63,892 nt of DNA, taken from NCBI GenBank assembly GCA_903910555.1, contig CAIVZZ010000027.1:1-63892 (forward strand). The letters run 5' to 3'. Both the position numbers and the translations under genes were made by a program. Each line of letters opens with the position of its first letter. Position 1 is the stretch's first letter. This document shows, in pieces, positions 35,267 to 46,383 of the stretch. The notes under the pieces were generated by a model. That model did not search any database, was not told where the DNA came from, and worked only from the letters and a program-made list of their open reading frames with translations. Origin of the DNA: an uncultured Gemmatimonadota bacterium. GTDB lineage: Bacteria; Gemmatimonadota; Gemmatimonadetes; Gemmatimonadales; Gemmatimonadaceae.

Positions 35267-37663
35267 CTAACTCAGCACCCCCTGCACCTTCCTCACCAGC
35301 TGATCCACCGTAAACGGCTTCTCCAAAAACGCAAACGACGGATCGATCAATCCGCGTCGCAGCACATCGTCATCCGTATAACCCGAGATGAGCAGCACGC
35401 GCGATTCCGGATGCAATTTGGCGAGCCGCTCCACGAACTCGCGGCCGCCCATCTCTGGCATCATCACATCGCTGATCACCAGGTTGATCGCGCCCGTGTG
35501 CTCCGTACCGACGCGCACGCCCTCGCCGCCGTGCCCGGCGGTAAGCACGGTGTATCCCTGGCGGCCGAGTACTTTCGAGATCGTCGCGCGCACGGCTTCA
35601 TCGTCTTCAACCACCAGGACAACCGGCGCCGGCCCAGTGGGATGTTCGTTAATTGCGACCGAGCGGCGTGGCAGTTCATCGGGCGCGTCCGAGACGCGCG
35701 GAAAATAAATCTTGAACGTCGTCCCCTCGCCCGGCTCGCTGTATAGCCACACGTGGCCGTGGTTCTGCTCGACGATTCCATAGACCGTCGCAAGGCCGAG
35801 GCCCGTCCCCTTCCCGACCGGCTTGGTCGTGAAGAACGGTTCGAACACGTGCGACATCGTCTCACGATCCATTCCGGTGCCGGTGTCGCTGACGGCGATG
35901 CACACGTATTCGCCGGGGTCCACATTGGAGTGGTCGCGCGCGTAGGCCGCGTCGATCGTCGCATTGCACGTTTCGATGCACAGACGGCCGCCGCCCGGCA
36001 TCGCGTCTGACGCGTTGATCGCGAGGTTCATCAGCACCTGGTCCAGTTGGCCAGGATCGGCGCAAATCGCGCCGAGATCGTCGGCGATTTTCATCTCGCA
36101 CGACACCGAACTCGGCAGCACGCGCCGCAGCATCGAATGCACTTCCTGTACGACCGCGTTGGGGTTCAGTACTTGCGGCAGCAGCACCTGCTTCCGGCTG
36201 AACGAGAGGAGCTGGCGCGCGAGCGACGCGGCGCGATCGGCGGCGCTGGAAATCTCGCGGAGGTCGTCGCGCATCGGCGCGCCCGCGGGCATCTCGAGGA
36301 GAACGAGATCGCAATAGCTCCGGATGACGGTCAGGAGGTTATTGAAATCGTGCGCGACGCCGCCGGCGAGACGGCCGACGGCTTCCATCTTCTGCGCCTG
36401 CACGAACTGCTGCTCGAGTTTTTTCTGCTGGGTGATGTCGATGATCGCGTTTAAGAAATGCGAGCCGGGGCCTCCGTCGCCGACCAGACGGCTGTAGAGC
36501 TGCACCATGATGATCGTGCCGTCGGCGCGTTTCAGCTCGGCCTCGACGGAAGACGTGCCCGAAGCAGGGTCGTCGCGCAGACGTTGCAGGCGGGCGCGGT
36601 CGGCCGGGTTCGCGTAAAAGTCGTCCGCCTTTACGCGCCTCAACGCGTCGGCGTCGGGGTAACCGAACATGCGCACGCACGCATCGTTCGCCAGCAGGAT
36701 GGCGCCGTTCAGCGCCGAGTGGCTGAGGCCGACCGGCGCGGACCCGAACAGGTCGCGATAGCTCTCTTCTGATTTTCCAAGCGCGACGGCGGCGGCGGCG
36801 CGCTTCGCTTCAGTCGAGGCAATCGCGTTCGCGGTCACCCAGATCACCGCACCGAACGCCATGATCGTCGCCGCTGCCATTACGCCGAGCGGTATGGGGT
36901 CGGACAACCCGCCGAGACGCTCGCCATCCTGCGTGGCCCAGGCGAGCGATATCGGAATGACTACGGCGGCCGGAATGAGACGCCGCAGCATCGTGCCGCT
37001 CGTGCCCTTCGAATAGAGCGTGCGCACAAGCCCGTGCTCGGGCCCCGCGAAGAGAATCCCGGTCGAGAGCACGATGAACGCGATCGCCGACGGCACCGAA
37101 AAGGTCGTGTACGACAAGAGGTGCCGTTCGGCCTCGATCGAATAGGCGTAGCCCGCGAGCACGACTATCGAGAGCGCGCCGATTCCCGCGGCAAGCCAGT
37201 CGGCGCGCGGGCGGCGAAGCGAGAGCAGCGCGGCTCCGGAGAAGATCAGGCAGAGCGCGTTGCCGGGTGACATCCGTCCGGGGGACGCTCCGCCATCGGC
37301 GAGCGCTTCTCCGGCGAACAGCCACGTATCGATATGAAAGTTCGCGTGGGACAGCTGCTCACCGAGTGTGAGCACGCCGATCGCCACCGCAATTGTTGCG
37401 GCGATCCGCGCGAGCCATCTGGTTTTGGTGGATGCGGTTGCCGAGGCGAGCAACGCGAGCGCCGTGCCGCAGAGGATGAAGCCGAGCGCGCTGTTGGGCT
37501 TCATGCTCGTGAGGCCCGGGAGGAGGCTCTTGAGCGGCGCGAGGTCAAACGTCCACCCGACGAGAGCGACAATACCGATCGCTATCGTGAGCAGTGCTGC
37601 GGAGCGGACCACGTTTTCCGGGCGAGTGCGCGCCGGATCACGAGACTGCGGTTGCGATTGCAT
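35267..37663 (-). CDS. Hybrid sensor histidine kinase (membrane sensor, PAS, kinase, receiver)
   Basis: This 798-residue signalling protein has about eight membrane helices (20-285), a PAS domain (about 300-412), the phospho-acceptor His438 in GGVAHDFNNLL, an ATP-binding domain (NLAINASDAMP, DTGTGMD, GKGTGLGLATVYG) and a C-terminal receiver domain with Asp732 in LVISDVMMPEMGG and the KPF lysine. Phosphate can pass from His438 to Asp732. No cognate output regulator adjoins it; an HPt protein such as the one truncated at 63536 could be a partner, but that is speculation. It lies between the ABC genes and the tRNA cluster. Confidence 0.93.
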   Translation of the reverse strand: MQSQPQSRDPARTRPENVVRSAALLTIAIGIVALVGWTFDLAPLKSLLPGLTSMKPNSALGFILCGTALALLASATASTKTRWLARIAATIAVAIGVLTLGEQLSHANFHIDTWLFAGEALADGGASPGRMSPGNALCLIFSGAALLSLRRPRADWLAAGIGALSIVVLAGYAYSIEAERHLLSYTTFSVPSAIAFIVLSTGILFAGPEHGLVRTLYSKGTSGTMLRRLIPAAVVIPISLAWATQDGERLGGLSDPIPLGVMAAATIMAFGAVIWVTANAIASTEAKRAAAAVALGKSEESYRDLFGSAPVGLSHSALNGAILLANDACVRMFGYPDADALRRVKADDFYANPADRARLQRLRDDPASGTSSVEAELKRADGTIIMVQLYSRLVGDGGPGSHFLNAIIDITQQKKLEQQFVQAQKMEAVGRLAGGVAHDFNNLLTVIRSYCDLVLLEMPAGAPMRDDLREISSAADRAASLARQLLSFSRKQVLLPQVLNPNAVVQEVHSMLRRVLPSSVSCEMKIADDLGAICADPGQLDQVLMNLAINASDAMPGGGRLCIETCNATIDAAYARDHSNVDPGEYVCIAVSDTGTGMDRETMSHVFEPFFTTKPVGKGTGLGLATVYGIVEQNHGHVWLYSEPGEGTTFKIYFPRVSDAPDELPRRSVAINEHPTGPAPVVLVVEDDEAVRATISKVLGRQGYTVLTAGHGGEGVRVGTEHTGAINLVISDVMMPEMGGREFVERLAKLHPESRVLLISGYTDDDVLRRGLIDPSFAFLEKPFTVDQLVRKVQGVLS

Positions 37664-37779
37664 CGTGCCCCTGCATCCGAGGGACTGTTACATACGATGC
37701 AACGTGCAGCGCCTTGTGCTCAAGGGCAAGCCATGTCGAAGATGCTCGCGCTTGGACACGTGTTACAGATGCTTCTTGA

Positions 37780-37800
37780 AGTAGCAAGGGCGGGACTCGA
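37780..37800. repeat. Near-copy of tRNA-Met 3' end
   Basis: Bases 37780-37800 match the tRNA-Met 3' region at 37847-37867 in all but one position, in direct orientation, 47 bases beyond the tRNA's 3' end. The downstream bases diverge, so it is a fragment, not a second tRNA. It may be a decayed tandem copy. Confidence 0.5.
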
Positions 37801-37848
37801 TCCGTGGACGAGGCCCACCCCTTTTCACGTTCACATTTTGATGCTTAG

Positions 37849-37922
37849 TAGCAGGGGCGGGACTCGAACCCGCGACCCCGGCATTATGAGTGCCGTGCTC
37901 TAACCAGCTGAGCTACCCTGCC
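37849..37922 (-). tRNA. tRNA-Met (CAT), elongator type
   Basis: The minus strand reads GGCAGGG TA GCTC ... CACTCATAATG ... GGTTCGAGTCC ... CCCTGCTA, a full cloverleaf of 74 bases with seven acceptor pairs (one G-T). The anticodon loop CTCATAA gives CAT. The 3' CCA is not encoded. The D-arm and acceptor differ from the initiator tRNA next door, so elongator Met is likely; an Ile tRNA with modified C34 cannot be excluded. Its 3' end recurs at 32328 and 37780. Confidence 0.9.
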
Positions 37923-37944
37923 GTGCAGTCTCGGAAAATAACAA

Positions 37945-37970
37945 CGGCCGGTCCCTCACGGAACCGGCCG
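37945..37970. terminator. Terminator-like hairpin between the two tRNAs
   Basis: CGGCCGGT / ACCGGCCG arms close a short loop between the initiator tRNA and tRNA-Met. On the plus side a T-rich run (ACTTTTTC) follows about 7 bases later; on the minus side TTGTTATTTT follows. It may end transcription of the initiator tRNA. Confidence 0.55.
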
Positions 37971-37995
37971 AAGTCACTTTTTCGGTCCTTCTAGA

Positions 37996-38069
<74 letters not shown>

Positions 38070-38079
38070 TCATAAGGGA

Positions 38080-38108
38080 AAGATAGCGGCGGGGCCGGGT
38101 CATAACAA
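38080..38108 (-). promoter_or_regulatory. Sigma-70-like promoter for initiator tRNA
   Basis: On the minus strand TTGTTA (38103-38108) and TATCTT (38080-38085) are separated by 17 bases and end 10 bases before the tRNA 5' end. This is the best promoter in the window for a stable RNA gene. Confidence 0.6.
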
Positions 38109-38167
38109 GCGGTTAACTGTCCTCTGTGATAGGTGCTCCGTGACCTACAACCGCAGTCAACAACCCG

Positions 38168-38518
38168 CTAAGGCTTCTTTCCGGCGCCGGACTTTCTAGC
38201 TGCAGAATCAGAGTCCGTATACCGGTACAAAATCTCCTTATTCCCCTTCTTCACCATCCCAAATTCCTCGCGCGCAATCTTCTCCTGCGTCACGGGATCG
38301 GTCTGCAACAGTTGCTTGTATTTCTTCAGCGAATCGACCTCATGATTCAGCGAGTCGACCTGATGCTTCACGCGCGCGAGACGTGAGGTCTGCTTGATCA
38401 AGTCCGTCGTGCCCCATTCCCCGCCCTGCACGGCAAAAACAATCACGCCGAGCGCGAGCAGCGCAACGATCGCGCGAACGGCAATCTGACCTGGTGTCGC
38501 CTTCCCTCTCGCAGCCAT
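38168..38518 (-). CDS. FtsB/DivIC-like septum formation initiator protein
   Basis: This 116-residue protein has one membrane helix (AVRAIVALLALGVIVFAV) followed by a coiled coil (LARVKHQVDSLNHEVDSLKKYKQLL) and the short motif KIAREEFGMVKKGNKEI, which is typical of FtsB/DivIC division proteins. ATG 38518 (MAARGKATPG) is chosen because the longer frame overlaps enolase. It follows eno, a frequent arrangement for ftsB. A Lys/Arg-rich tail follows. Confidence 0.8.
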   Translation of the reverse strand: MAARGKATPGQIAVRAIVALLALGVIVFAVQGGEWGTTDLIKQTSRLARVKHQVDSLNHEVDSLKKYKQLLQTDPVTQEKIAREEFGMVKKGNKEILYRYTDSDSAARKSGAGKKP

Positions 38519-38528
38519 TAATCGCTCA

Positions 38529-40568
<2,040 letters not shown>

Positions 40569-40572
<4 letters not shown>

Positions 40573-41522
40573 CCTGAAAAGTGGCTATGTCCGCGCGGAA
40601 GCGGCACCGGTTGGCTGCGGTTTTGAGTTTCGAGGCCTTGGCCGTGGTTGCCGACGGCTTCCACATGGCCGACAGCGGTGAGCGGAATGCCGAATTCCCT
40701 CTCGAACGCGCGGTGATCGAGCGTACCAGGCGCGGTGACAAGCAACTCATACTCTTCGCCGCTCGATGCGGCGTCTTCAACGGTCGCGCCAAGCATCAAC
40801 GGGAGCCTGTCGAGCTCGAGGATCATTCGCGACGCGCTCGCCGCGGCGAGGTGCGACGCATCTGCGGCAACTCCATCCGAAATGTCGATCGCCGATGTCG
40901 CACCGTGCGCGGCAAGCCATTGCGCTTCACGAATGCGCGGCGCGGGCTGCGCAAATCGCGCCCGATACGCGGGCTTCGGCGCGGCACCACTCTCGAGTGC
41001 GCGCAGCGCGAGCAACGGACCGCCCAGCCGGCCGGTGACCCAAAGTGCATCGCCGAGGCGAGCGCCGCCGCGGGTCAGCGGGCGTTCGACACTGCCGAGT
41101 ACGGTGATGGAAATCGAAAGTTCGGATCCACGAGTGAGATCGCCGCCGACAATGGGAATTCCGAGATTTCGCGATGCAACCGCGAAGCCATCGGCAAGCT
41201 GCACGATCTGCGCTCTCCACTGATCCGTAAGACTGAGCGCGATCACCATGCCAAGCGGTGCGGCTGCCATCGCGGCAAGATCACTCAGCGCGGCCGCCAC
41301 CGAGCGATACGCAATCTCTTCCGCCGACAGCCATTCGCGGCGGAAGTGCACGTTCTCGACCGACGTATCGGTACTCACCACCAGCCGCGATCCTGCGGGA
41401 ACGTCGAGCAGTGCGGCGTCGTCGCCAACGCCGCTCGCGAGCGCGCCCCAGCGTGCGAGCATCACTCGCACAGTATCAAACTCGGCGCCCGGGCCGAGCG
41501 CGAAATTCGCGTCAGCCGTCAC
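40569..41522 (-). CDS. thiL: Thiamine-monophosphate kinase
   Basis: ThiL phosphorylates thiamine monophosphate to thiamine diphosphate, the cofactor of the ThDP decarboxylase found elsewhere in this window. The 317-residue protein shows GVGDDAALLDVPAG, STDTSVENVHFRREW, GGDLTRGSELSISITVLG, AIDISDGVAADASHL and SGEEYELLV, matching the ATP- and metal-binding blocks of the family. It lies between nnrDE and plsC. Confidence 0.95.
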
Positions 41523-41540
41523 GCGCCAATCACCGAGCGT

Positions 41541-43091
41541 TCACCATGATTCACCGACCGCGGGCAACTCTGCGATAATCGGCGCGGGGTAGACAGGCAC
41601 CACGAGTTTCCACGCATCGCGCAACGCGTCGATCACATCATGCAGCGTTACACCGCGCACATGTCCGGCGCCTGCGATTTCGGCAGCGCGTCCATGGATC
41701 CACGCGGCCGCCGCGGCGCTCGATCGTGCGTCGTTGCCCTGTGCGAGGAGCGTCGCGACCATCCCGCCGAGTACATCGCCGCTGCCGGCGGTCGCGAGAA
41801 CGGGTGTTCCGCTCGCGCTGACATCGGTCGCAACGCCATCGCTGATCACGGTCGGCACGCCCTTCAAGAGCACCGTCGCATGCAGTGTGCGCGCGAGCTC
41901 GGCGGTGATTTCGAATCGTCGTGCGTTCACTTCCTCGGACTTCGCACCGGAGAGCCGCGAAAACTCCATCACGTGCGGCGTGATCACCGCGGGACGACCG
42001 TGCAGCAGCGCGCCGAGTCGATCTGCATCGCCCGTAAACGCGGTGAGCGCGTCGGCATCGAGCACGACTGGCCCGCGCCACTCGCGCAGCAGCCGCTCGA
42101 TAAACGCGCGCGGCCGCGTGCCGAGTCCAAGGCCGGGGCCGATCAAAAGCACGTCAGCCCACCCGAGCAGCTCGCGCATCTCCGCTTCGCTCTCGGGCCA
42201 CTGCGCGGCCATGGCAGCGGCCTCTGCGCTCTGCACTGCGGCGATACTCTCCGGCGCGACAAACAACTTCACCATCCCGATCCCGCTGCGCATCGCGCCG
42301 CGCGCGGCGAGTATCACCGAGCCGGCGAATCCAACGCCGCCGCCAATAATCGCAAGCCGCTTCCGAGTTCCTTTGTACGCGTTCGCGGCCATCGGCGGAA
42401 CAGCGTCACGCGCCATCGCGCAATCGAAGAGCGGCATTGCATCGCCTGAATGCGCCGCGGCTTCGCCGAGCCCGATGTCCACCACGACGATCGCGCCGGC
42501 GGCGTCGCGATTCACGAGCAGCCCGCGTTTCATCGCGCCGAATGTGACTGTGAGGTGTGCACGGACGTGCGCACCCGCGGCGCTGCCGGTGGTCGCATCG
42601 ACGCCGCTCGGCACATCGAGCGCGATCACGCGCGTGACGCCGTTCGGATTGCTGTCGTTGGAGCGCTGAAAGTCTATTCGGCCGATTGCGTCGGCGATCT
42701 CGCCGCGCGGCGCGCCGTGTGCGCCGGTGCCGAGGAGCCCGTCGATGATCACGCCTTCGGAGCCATCGGGAACCGTGTGTGTCAGCAGCGCGCTCGCGGC
42801 TTCACGCGCGGCGACTGCATCCGGAGTCTTCGGCGGACCAAACTCGGCGACACGAACGCGCACACCCTGCCGGGCGAGTTCACCGGCGACAACCCACGCG
42901 TCGCCGCCGTTGTTGCCCGGGCCCGCGTAGACTGCAACGCCGCGCGATGACTCCAGCGGAAAGCGGCTCAGCACGAGCCGCGCAGCGGCAACACCGGCCG
43001 CCTGCATCAGCGATTGTGAGGGCACGCCGGTAGCGATTGCGGCGGCGTCCAACGCTGCGGCTTGCGACGCGCTCACGACGCGAACGTTCAT
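41541..43091 (-). CDS. nnrDE: Bifunctional NAD(P)H-hydrate epimerase/dehydratase
   Basis: This repair enzyme (516 residues) fuses the epimerase domain (about 1-220, YAGPGNNGGDAWVVAGELA) to the ADP-dependent dehydratase (about 235-505, IGPGLGLGTRPRAF, LDADALTAF, VITPHVMEF, TAGSGDVLGGMVATLLAQG). It returns damaged, hydrated NAD(P)H to usable form. The dehydratase keeps its GSGD nucleotide-binding motif. It lies upstream of thiL by 18 bases. Confidence 0.95.
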   Translation of the reverse strand: MNVRVVSASQAAALDAAAIATGVPSQSLMQAAGVAAARLVLSRFPLESSRGVAVYAGPGNNGGDAWVVAGELARQGVRVRVAEFGPPKTPDAVAAREAASALLTHTVPDGSEGVIIDGLLGTGAHGAPRGEIADAIGRIDFQRSNDSNPNGVTRVIALDVPSGVDATTGSAAGAHVRAHLTVTFGAMKRGLLVNRDAAGAIVVVDIGLGEAAAHSGDAMPLFDCAMARDAVPPMAANAYKGTRKRLAIIGGGVGFAGSVILAARGAMRSGIGMVKLFVAPESIAAVQSAEAAAMAAQWPESEAEMRELLGWADVLLIGPGLGLGTRPRAFIERLLREWRGPVVLDADALTAFTGDADRLGALLHGRPAVITPHVMEFSRLSGAKSEEVNARRFEITAELARTLHATVLLKGVPTVISDGVATDVSASGTPVLATAGSGDVLGGMVATLLAQGNDARSSAAAAAWIHGRAAEIAGAGHVRGVTLHDVIDALRDAWKLVVPVYPAPIIAELPAVGESW

Positions 43092-43131
43092 CGGGTGCTA
43101 ACTCCTGCTGGCAGCCGCACGGGGCAGCTCC

Positions 43132-43527
43132 CTACACCGCGGGCGCGGCGTTCCAGGGATAGTCGCGGTCGAAGGCGTCCTTAAAATCGAAGACACCGGC
43201 GAAATCGTCGCGGGTGTCGGTCGCCTGGCTGAGGAGCAATCCGAGATCGACCAGCGTGAAGACGATGTTGCCGAAATCGGCGGTCGAAGTCACGCCCCAA
43301 TACTCCAGCACCATCCGCGCGAGCACTCCATACCGCTGCAGCGCGAGATCGCGGCACGCACCGGCCAACTCGGCGCCGGTGATATGGCGGCGCTCGGTGA
43401 GGCGGGCCTGGCTGAATTCGAGAGCGGACAGGACGAACAGGTACGCGTGCTCGTGAAAACGAGGCTCGCGCAGCCTGATGCGGTCCATTACTCCGTCTCT
43501 AAACGCCAGCTCGGGCACTAAACACAC
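43132..43527 (-). CDS. Minf_1886 family protein
   Basis: This 131-residue protein of unknown function fits the Minf_1886 family by ordered motifs: EPRFHEHAYLFVLSALEFSQ, RRHITGAELA, LALQRYGVLARMVLEYWGV, DFGNIVFTLVDLGLL and a late DDFAGVFDFKDAF. The start GTG 43527 is only one candidate. The family is common in Planctomycetota, Verrucomicrobiota and Gemmatimonadota-like genomes. Confidence 0.8.
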   Translation of the reverse strand: MCLVPELAFRDGVMDRIRLREPRFHEHAYLFVLSALEFSQARLTERRHITGAELAGACRDLALQRYGVLARMVLEYWGVTSTADFGNIVFTLVDLGLLLSQATDTRDDFAGVFDFKDAFDRDYPWNAAPAV

Positions 43528-43558
43528 CTCACAAAAATGGCGAAACTACCTCTGCAAC

Positions 43559-44842
43559 TTACGCCGGTTCTGCAACGGGATAAAGCGGGAATGCCCCCGC
43601 CAGCACGCGAACCTGCTCGTGCACACGTTGCCGCACCGCCAAGTCTTCCGGCGCAGCAAGCACCGTCTCAATCAACTCCGCAATTTTCTCCATCTCCGGC
43701 ACACCCATCCCGCGCGTCGTAACCGCCGGAGTGCCGATCCGAATTCCGCTCGTAACAAATGGCGACTGCGTCTCCTTCGGCACGGTGTTCTTGTTCACCG
43801 TGATCCCGGCCGCATTCAGCGCCTGCTCCGCCACTTTCCCCGTGAGCCCCTTCGACCGAAGGTCGACGAGCATCAGATGATTATCCGTGCCGCCGCTCAC
43901 AATGTTGAAACCGCGCTTGGACAGTGCACCCGCCAGCGCGCGCGCATTCTCGACGACTCGCATGCAGTACACCGTGAACGAAGGCTCGAGCGCTTCCTTG
44001 AACGACACGGCCTTCGCCGCGATCACATGCTCGAGCGGGCCGCCCTGCGTTCCGGGGAACACGGCCTTATCGACAGCCTTTGCATGCTCGGCTTTGCACA
44101 GAATCAATCCGCCACGCGGTCCGCGCAGCGTCTTGTGAGTCGTCGTCGTGACGACATCCGCGTGCGGCACCGGCGACGGATACTGCCCGGTGGCGACGAG
44201 CCCGGCGAAGTGCGCCATATCAACCATGAAGATCGCGCCGACTTCTCTCGCGACCGCAGCAAACGCCGCGAAATCGATCACGCGCGAATACGCGCTGTAA
44301 CCGGCGATAATCATTTTCGGCCGGTGCTCGAGCGCGAGCTCGCGCATGCGCGCCATATCAATCAGGCCGTTGTCATCCACACCGTAATGCACGGCATGAT
44401 ATAGAAGGCCGGAGAAATTCACCGGCGAGCCATGCGTGAGATGGCCGCCCTGCGAAAGATCCAGACCAAGCACCGTCTCGCCCGGCTTGAGGAACGCGAG
44501 ATACACCGCCGCATTGGCCTGCGCTCCCGAGTGCGGCTGCACGTTTGCGTGGTCCGCCCCGAACAGCAGCTTGGCCCTGTCAATTGCGAGCTGCTCAACT
44601 TTATCAACCACTTCGCAGCCGCCGTAATACCGTTTTCCCGGCAGCCCCTCTGCGTATTTGTTGTTCAGCGGCGAACCCATTGCCTCGAGCACGGCCGGCG
44701 AGACGAAATTCTCGCTCGCGATCAGCTCGAGTCCTTCCGACTGACGCGCGCTTTCTTCTTCAATGAGCGCAGCGATCTCAGGATCTACTTCGCGCAGCGC
44801 CTCACCGGGCGGGCATCGGTCCCACTGTGTCCAATCGGTCAC
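43559..44842 (-). CDS. glyA: Serine hydroxymethyltransferase
   Basis: GlyA interconverts serine and glycine with tetrahydrofolate, supplying one-carbon units for the purine genes at the window's other end. The 427-residue PLP enzyme has [49 protein letters not shown] and the PLP-lysine motif [15 protein letters not shown]. It lies three bases after rpiB in a shared transcript. Confidence 0.97.
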   Translation of the reverse strand: MTDWTQWDRCPPGEALREVDPEIAALIEEESARQSEGLELIASENFVSPAVLEAMGSPLNNKYAEGLPGKRYYGGCEVVDKVEQLAIDRAKLLFGADHANVQPHSGAQANAAVYLAFLKPGETVLGLDLSQGGHLTHGSPVNFSGLLYHAVHYGVDDNGLIDMARMRELALEHRPKMIIAGYSAYSRVIDFAAFAAVAREVGAIFMVDMAHFAGLVATGQYPSPVPHADVVTTTTHKTLRGPRGGLILCKAEHAKAVDKAVFPGTQGGPLEHVIAAKAVSFKEALEPSFTVYCMRVVENARALAGALSKRGFNIVSGGTDNHLMLVDLRSKGLTGKVAEQALNAAGITVNKNTVPKETQSPFVTSGIRIGTPAVTTRGMGVPEMEKIAELIETVLAAPEDLAVRQRVHEQVRVLAGAFPLYPVAEPA

Positions 44843-44845
44843 GCG

Positions 44846-45292
44846 CTACTCCGCTTCATCGAGTTCGATCTTCCCGACACGCGTCTCGTGGCGTCCGCCC
44901 TCGAACGGTGTGTCGAGCCACGCCTTCAAAATCGCGATACCGTCTTCTTCAGATATGAAGCGAGCCGGAAGCACCAGCACGTTCGCGTTGTTGTGCTTTC
45001 GCGCGAGCGACGCGATCTCGGGCGTCCACGCAACAGCGGCACGAACATGCGGGTGCCGGTTTGCCACGTACGACATTCCGAGTCCCGTTCCGCACATCAG
45101 CACGCCGCGCGCAACCTCGCCGCTCGAGACCTGCTCGGCCAGCGGATGTCCGTAATCCGGGTAATCCGTCGACGCGGGAGACGACGTGCCAAGGTCGTGC
45201 ACATCGAACCCGAGCGCCGTTAGCGCTGCCGAGATTTTCTCCTTCATCTCGAAGCCCGCATGATCTGACGCGATCGGAATGCGTTCGCTCAT
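44846..45292 (-). CDS. rpiB: Ribose-5-phosphate isomerase B
   Basis: RpiB interconverts ribose-5-phosphate and ribulose-5-phosphate. The 148-residue protein has IPIASDHAGFEMKEKI, DLGTSSPASTDYPDYGHPLA, GVLMCGTGLGMSYVANRHPHVRAAV (with the conserved catalytic Cys in LMCGTG) and NNANVLVLPARF. It lies 14 bases after the dehydrogenase gene and just before glyA on the minus strand. Confidence 0.93.
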   Translation of the reverse strand: MSERIPIASDHAGFEMKEKISAALTALGFDVHDLGTSSPASTDYPDYGHPLAEQVSSGEVARGVLMCGTGLGMSYVANRHPHVRAAVAWTPEIASLARKHNNANVLVLPARFISEEDGIAILKAWLDTPFEGGRHETRVGKIELDEAE

Positions 45293-45306
45293 CTATATCA
45301 GCTCCG

Positions 45307-46383
45307 TCAGCTTTTCCGCGGCCACTGCGGCCAGGTCTTTGTCAAACCGCGCACGGCCGAGAGACGACGCTCGGCGAGTTCGTCCGCGGCTTCGTAACTC
45401 GGAATCCCCTTCTCCTTCGCGATCGCGAACACGCCGAGCAGCGTGTCGAAAATCTCGTCGGCCTTTCTGAGCGAGCGTTCGCGTGTCCAACCCGCGAGTT
45501 CGCTGTACACGTTGATCACGCCGCCGGCGTTCGCGACGAAATCAGGTGCATAGAGAATATTGCGCTTTTCGAGCGCCTCGCCATGCTTGCGCGCTTCGAG
45601 CAATTGATTGTTTGCACCGCCGCAAACGATCTCGACTTTCAGCTGCGGAATGGTGTCATCGTTGATCGTCGCGCCGAGCGCGCAGGGGGCGTAGATATCC
45701 GCCTTCTGCGAATAGATCTCCGAATCGGAGACCGCTGTCGCGCCGTATTCCTTAACCGCGTGCGCGACACGTTCCGCGCGAATGTCAGCGACGATCAGCT
45801 TCGCTCCGGCAGCAACGAGTTCTTTCGAGAGATAATTCCCGACGTTGCCGAGCCCCTGCACGAGAATCGTCTTTCCCGCGAGCGACGGCGATCCCCAGCG
45901 CCATTTGGCACTCGCTTCGATCGAGCGAAACACACCGTGCGCCGTAACCGGCGACGGATCGCCGGAGCGATTCGAGAGACCGGCGACGTACTCCGTCTCC
46001 ATGTGCACATAATCCATGTCGCCCGTGCCGGTGCCGACATCTTCCGCGGTCACGTAGCGTCCGCCGAGCGATTCCACAAAGCGGCCGTGCGCGCGGAAAA
46101 TCATCTCGCGGTTGGCCGTGCGATTGTCGCCGATGATCACCGACTTTCCTCCGCCGAGATTCAAACCGGCGACAGCGTTCTTGTACGTCATGCCGCGCGA
46201 GAGGCGCAGCGCGTCAGTGATGGCTTCTTCATCCGACGCGTAGTTCCAAAAGCGGCAGCCGCCGAGCGCGGGACCGAGCGTCGTATCATGGATCGCGATA
46301 ACGCCGCGGTATCCCGTTGACTTGTCGTAGCAGCAGACGACTTGCTCGTGCCCGAGCGTCTGCATCGTTTCGAATAATTTCAT
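45307..46383 (-). CDS. Leucine/valine-type dehydrogenase (Glu/Leu/Phe/Val dehydrogenase family)
   Basis: This NAD-dependent amino acid dehydrogenase has 358 residues, typical of leucine dehydrogenase. Its substrate domain has ALGGCRFWNYASDEEAI and the GGGKSVI lysine; its Rossmann domain has GLGNVGNYLSKEL and the C-terminal half DFVANAGGVINV. It deaminates branched-chain amino acids to 2-oxo acids. The start ATG 46383 overlaps the acyl-CoA dehydrogenase stop, suggesting branched-chain amino acid breakdown along with the acyl-CoA genes upstream. Confidence 0.9.
   Translation of the reverse strand: MKLFETMQTLGHEQVVCCYDKSTGYRGVIAIHDTTLGPALGGCRFWNYASDEEAITDALRLSRGMTYKNAVAGLNLGGGKSVIIGDNRTANREMIFRAHGRFVESLGGRYVTAEDVGTGTGDMDYVHMETEYVAGLSNRSGDPSPVTAHGVFRSIEASAKWRWGSPSLAGKTILVQGLGNVGNYLSKELVAAGAKLIVADIRAERVAHAVKEYGATAVSDSEIYSQKADIYAPCALGATINDDTIPQLKVEIVCGGANNQLLEARKHGEALEKRNILYAPDFVANAGGVINVYSELAGWTRERSLRKADEIFDTLLGVFAIAKEKGIPSYEAADELAERRLSAVRGLTKTWPQWPRKS

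Noticed and set aside
35107-35313. A 68-residue Cys-containing frame between the small membrane protein and the hybrid kinase
   Set aside because: It overlaps the kinase 3' end on the opposite strand and its Cys spacing fits no known domain.
37780-37848. A second tRNA gene next to tRNA-Met
   Set aside because: Only the 3' portion of a tRNA is present at 37780; no D-arm or anticodon arm can be built from the bases beyond it.
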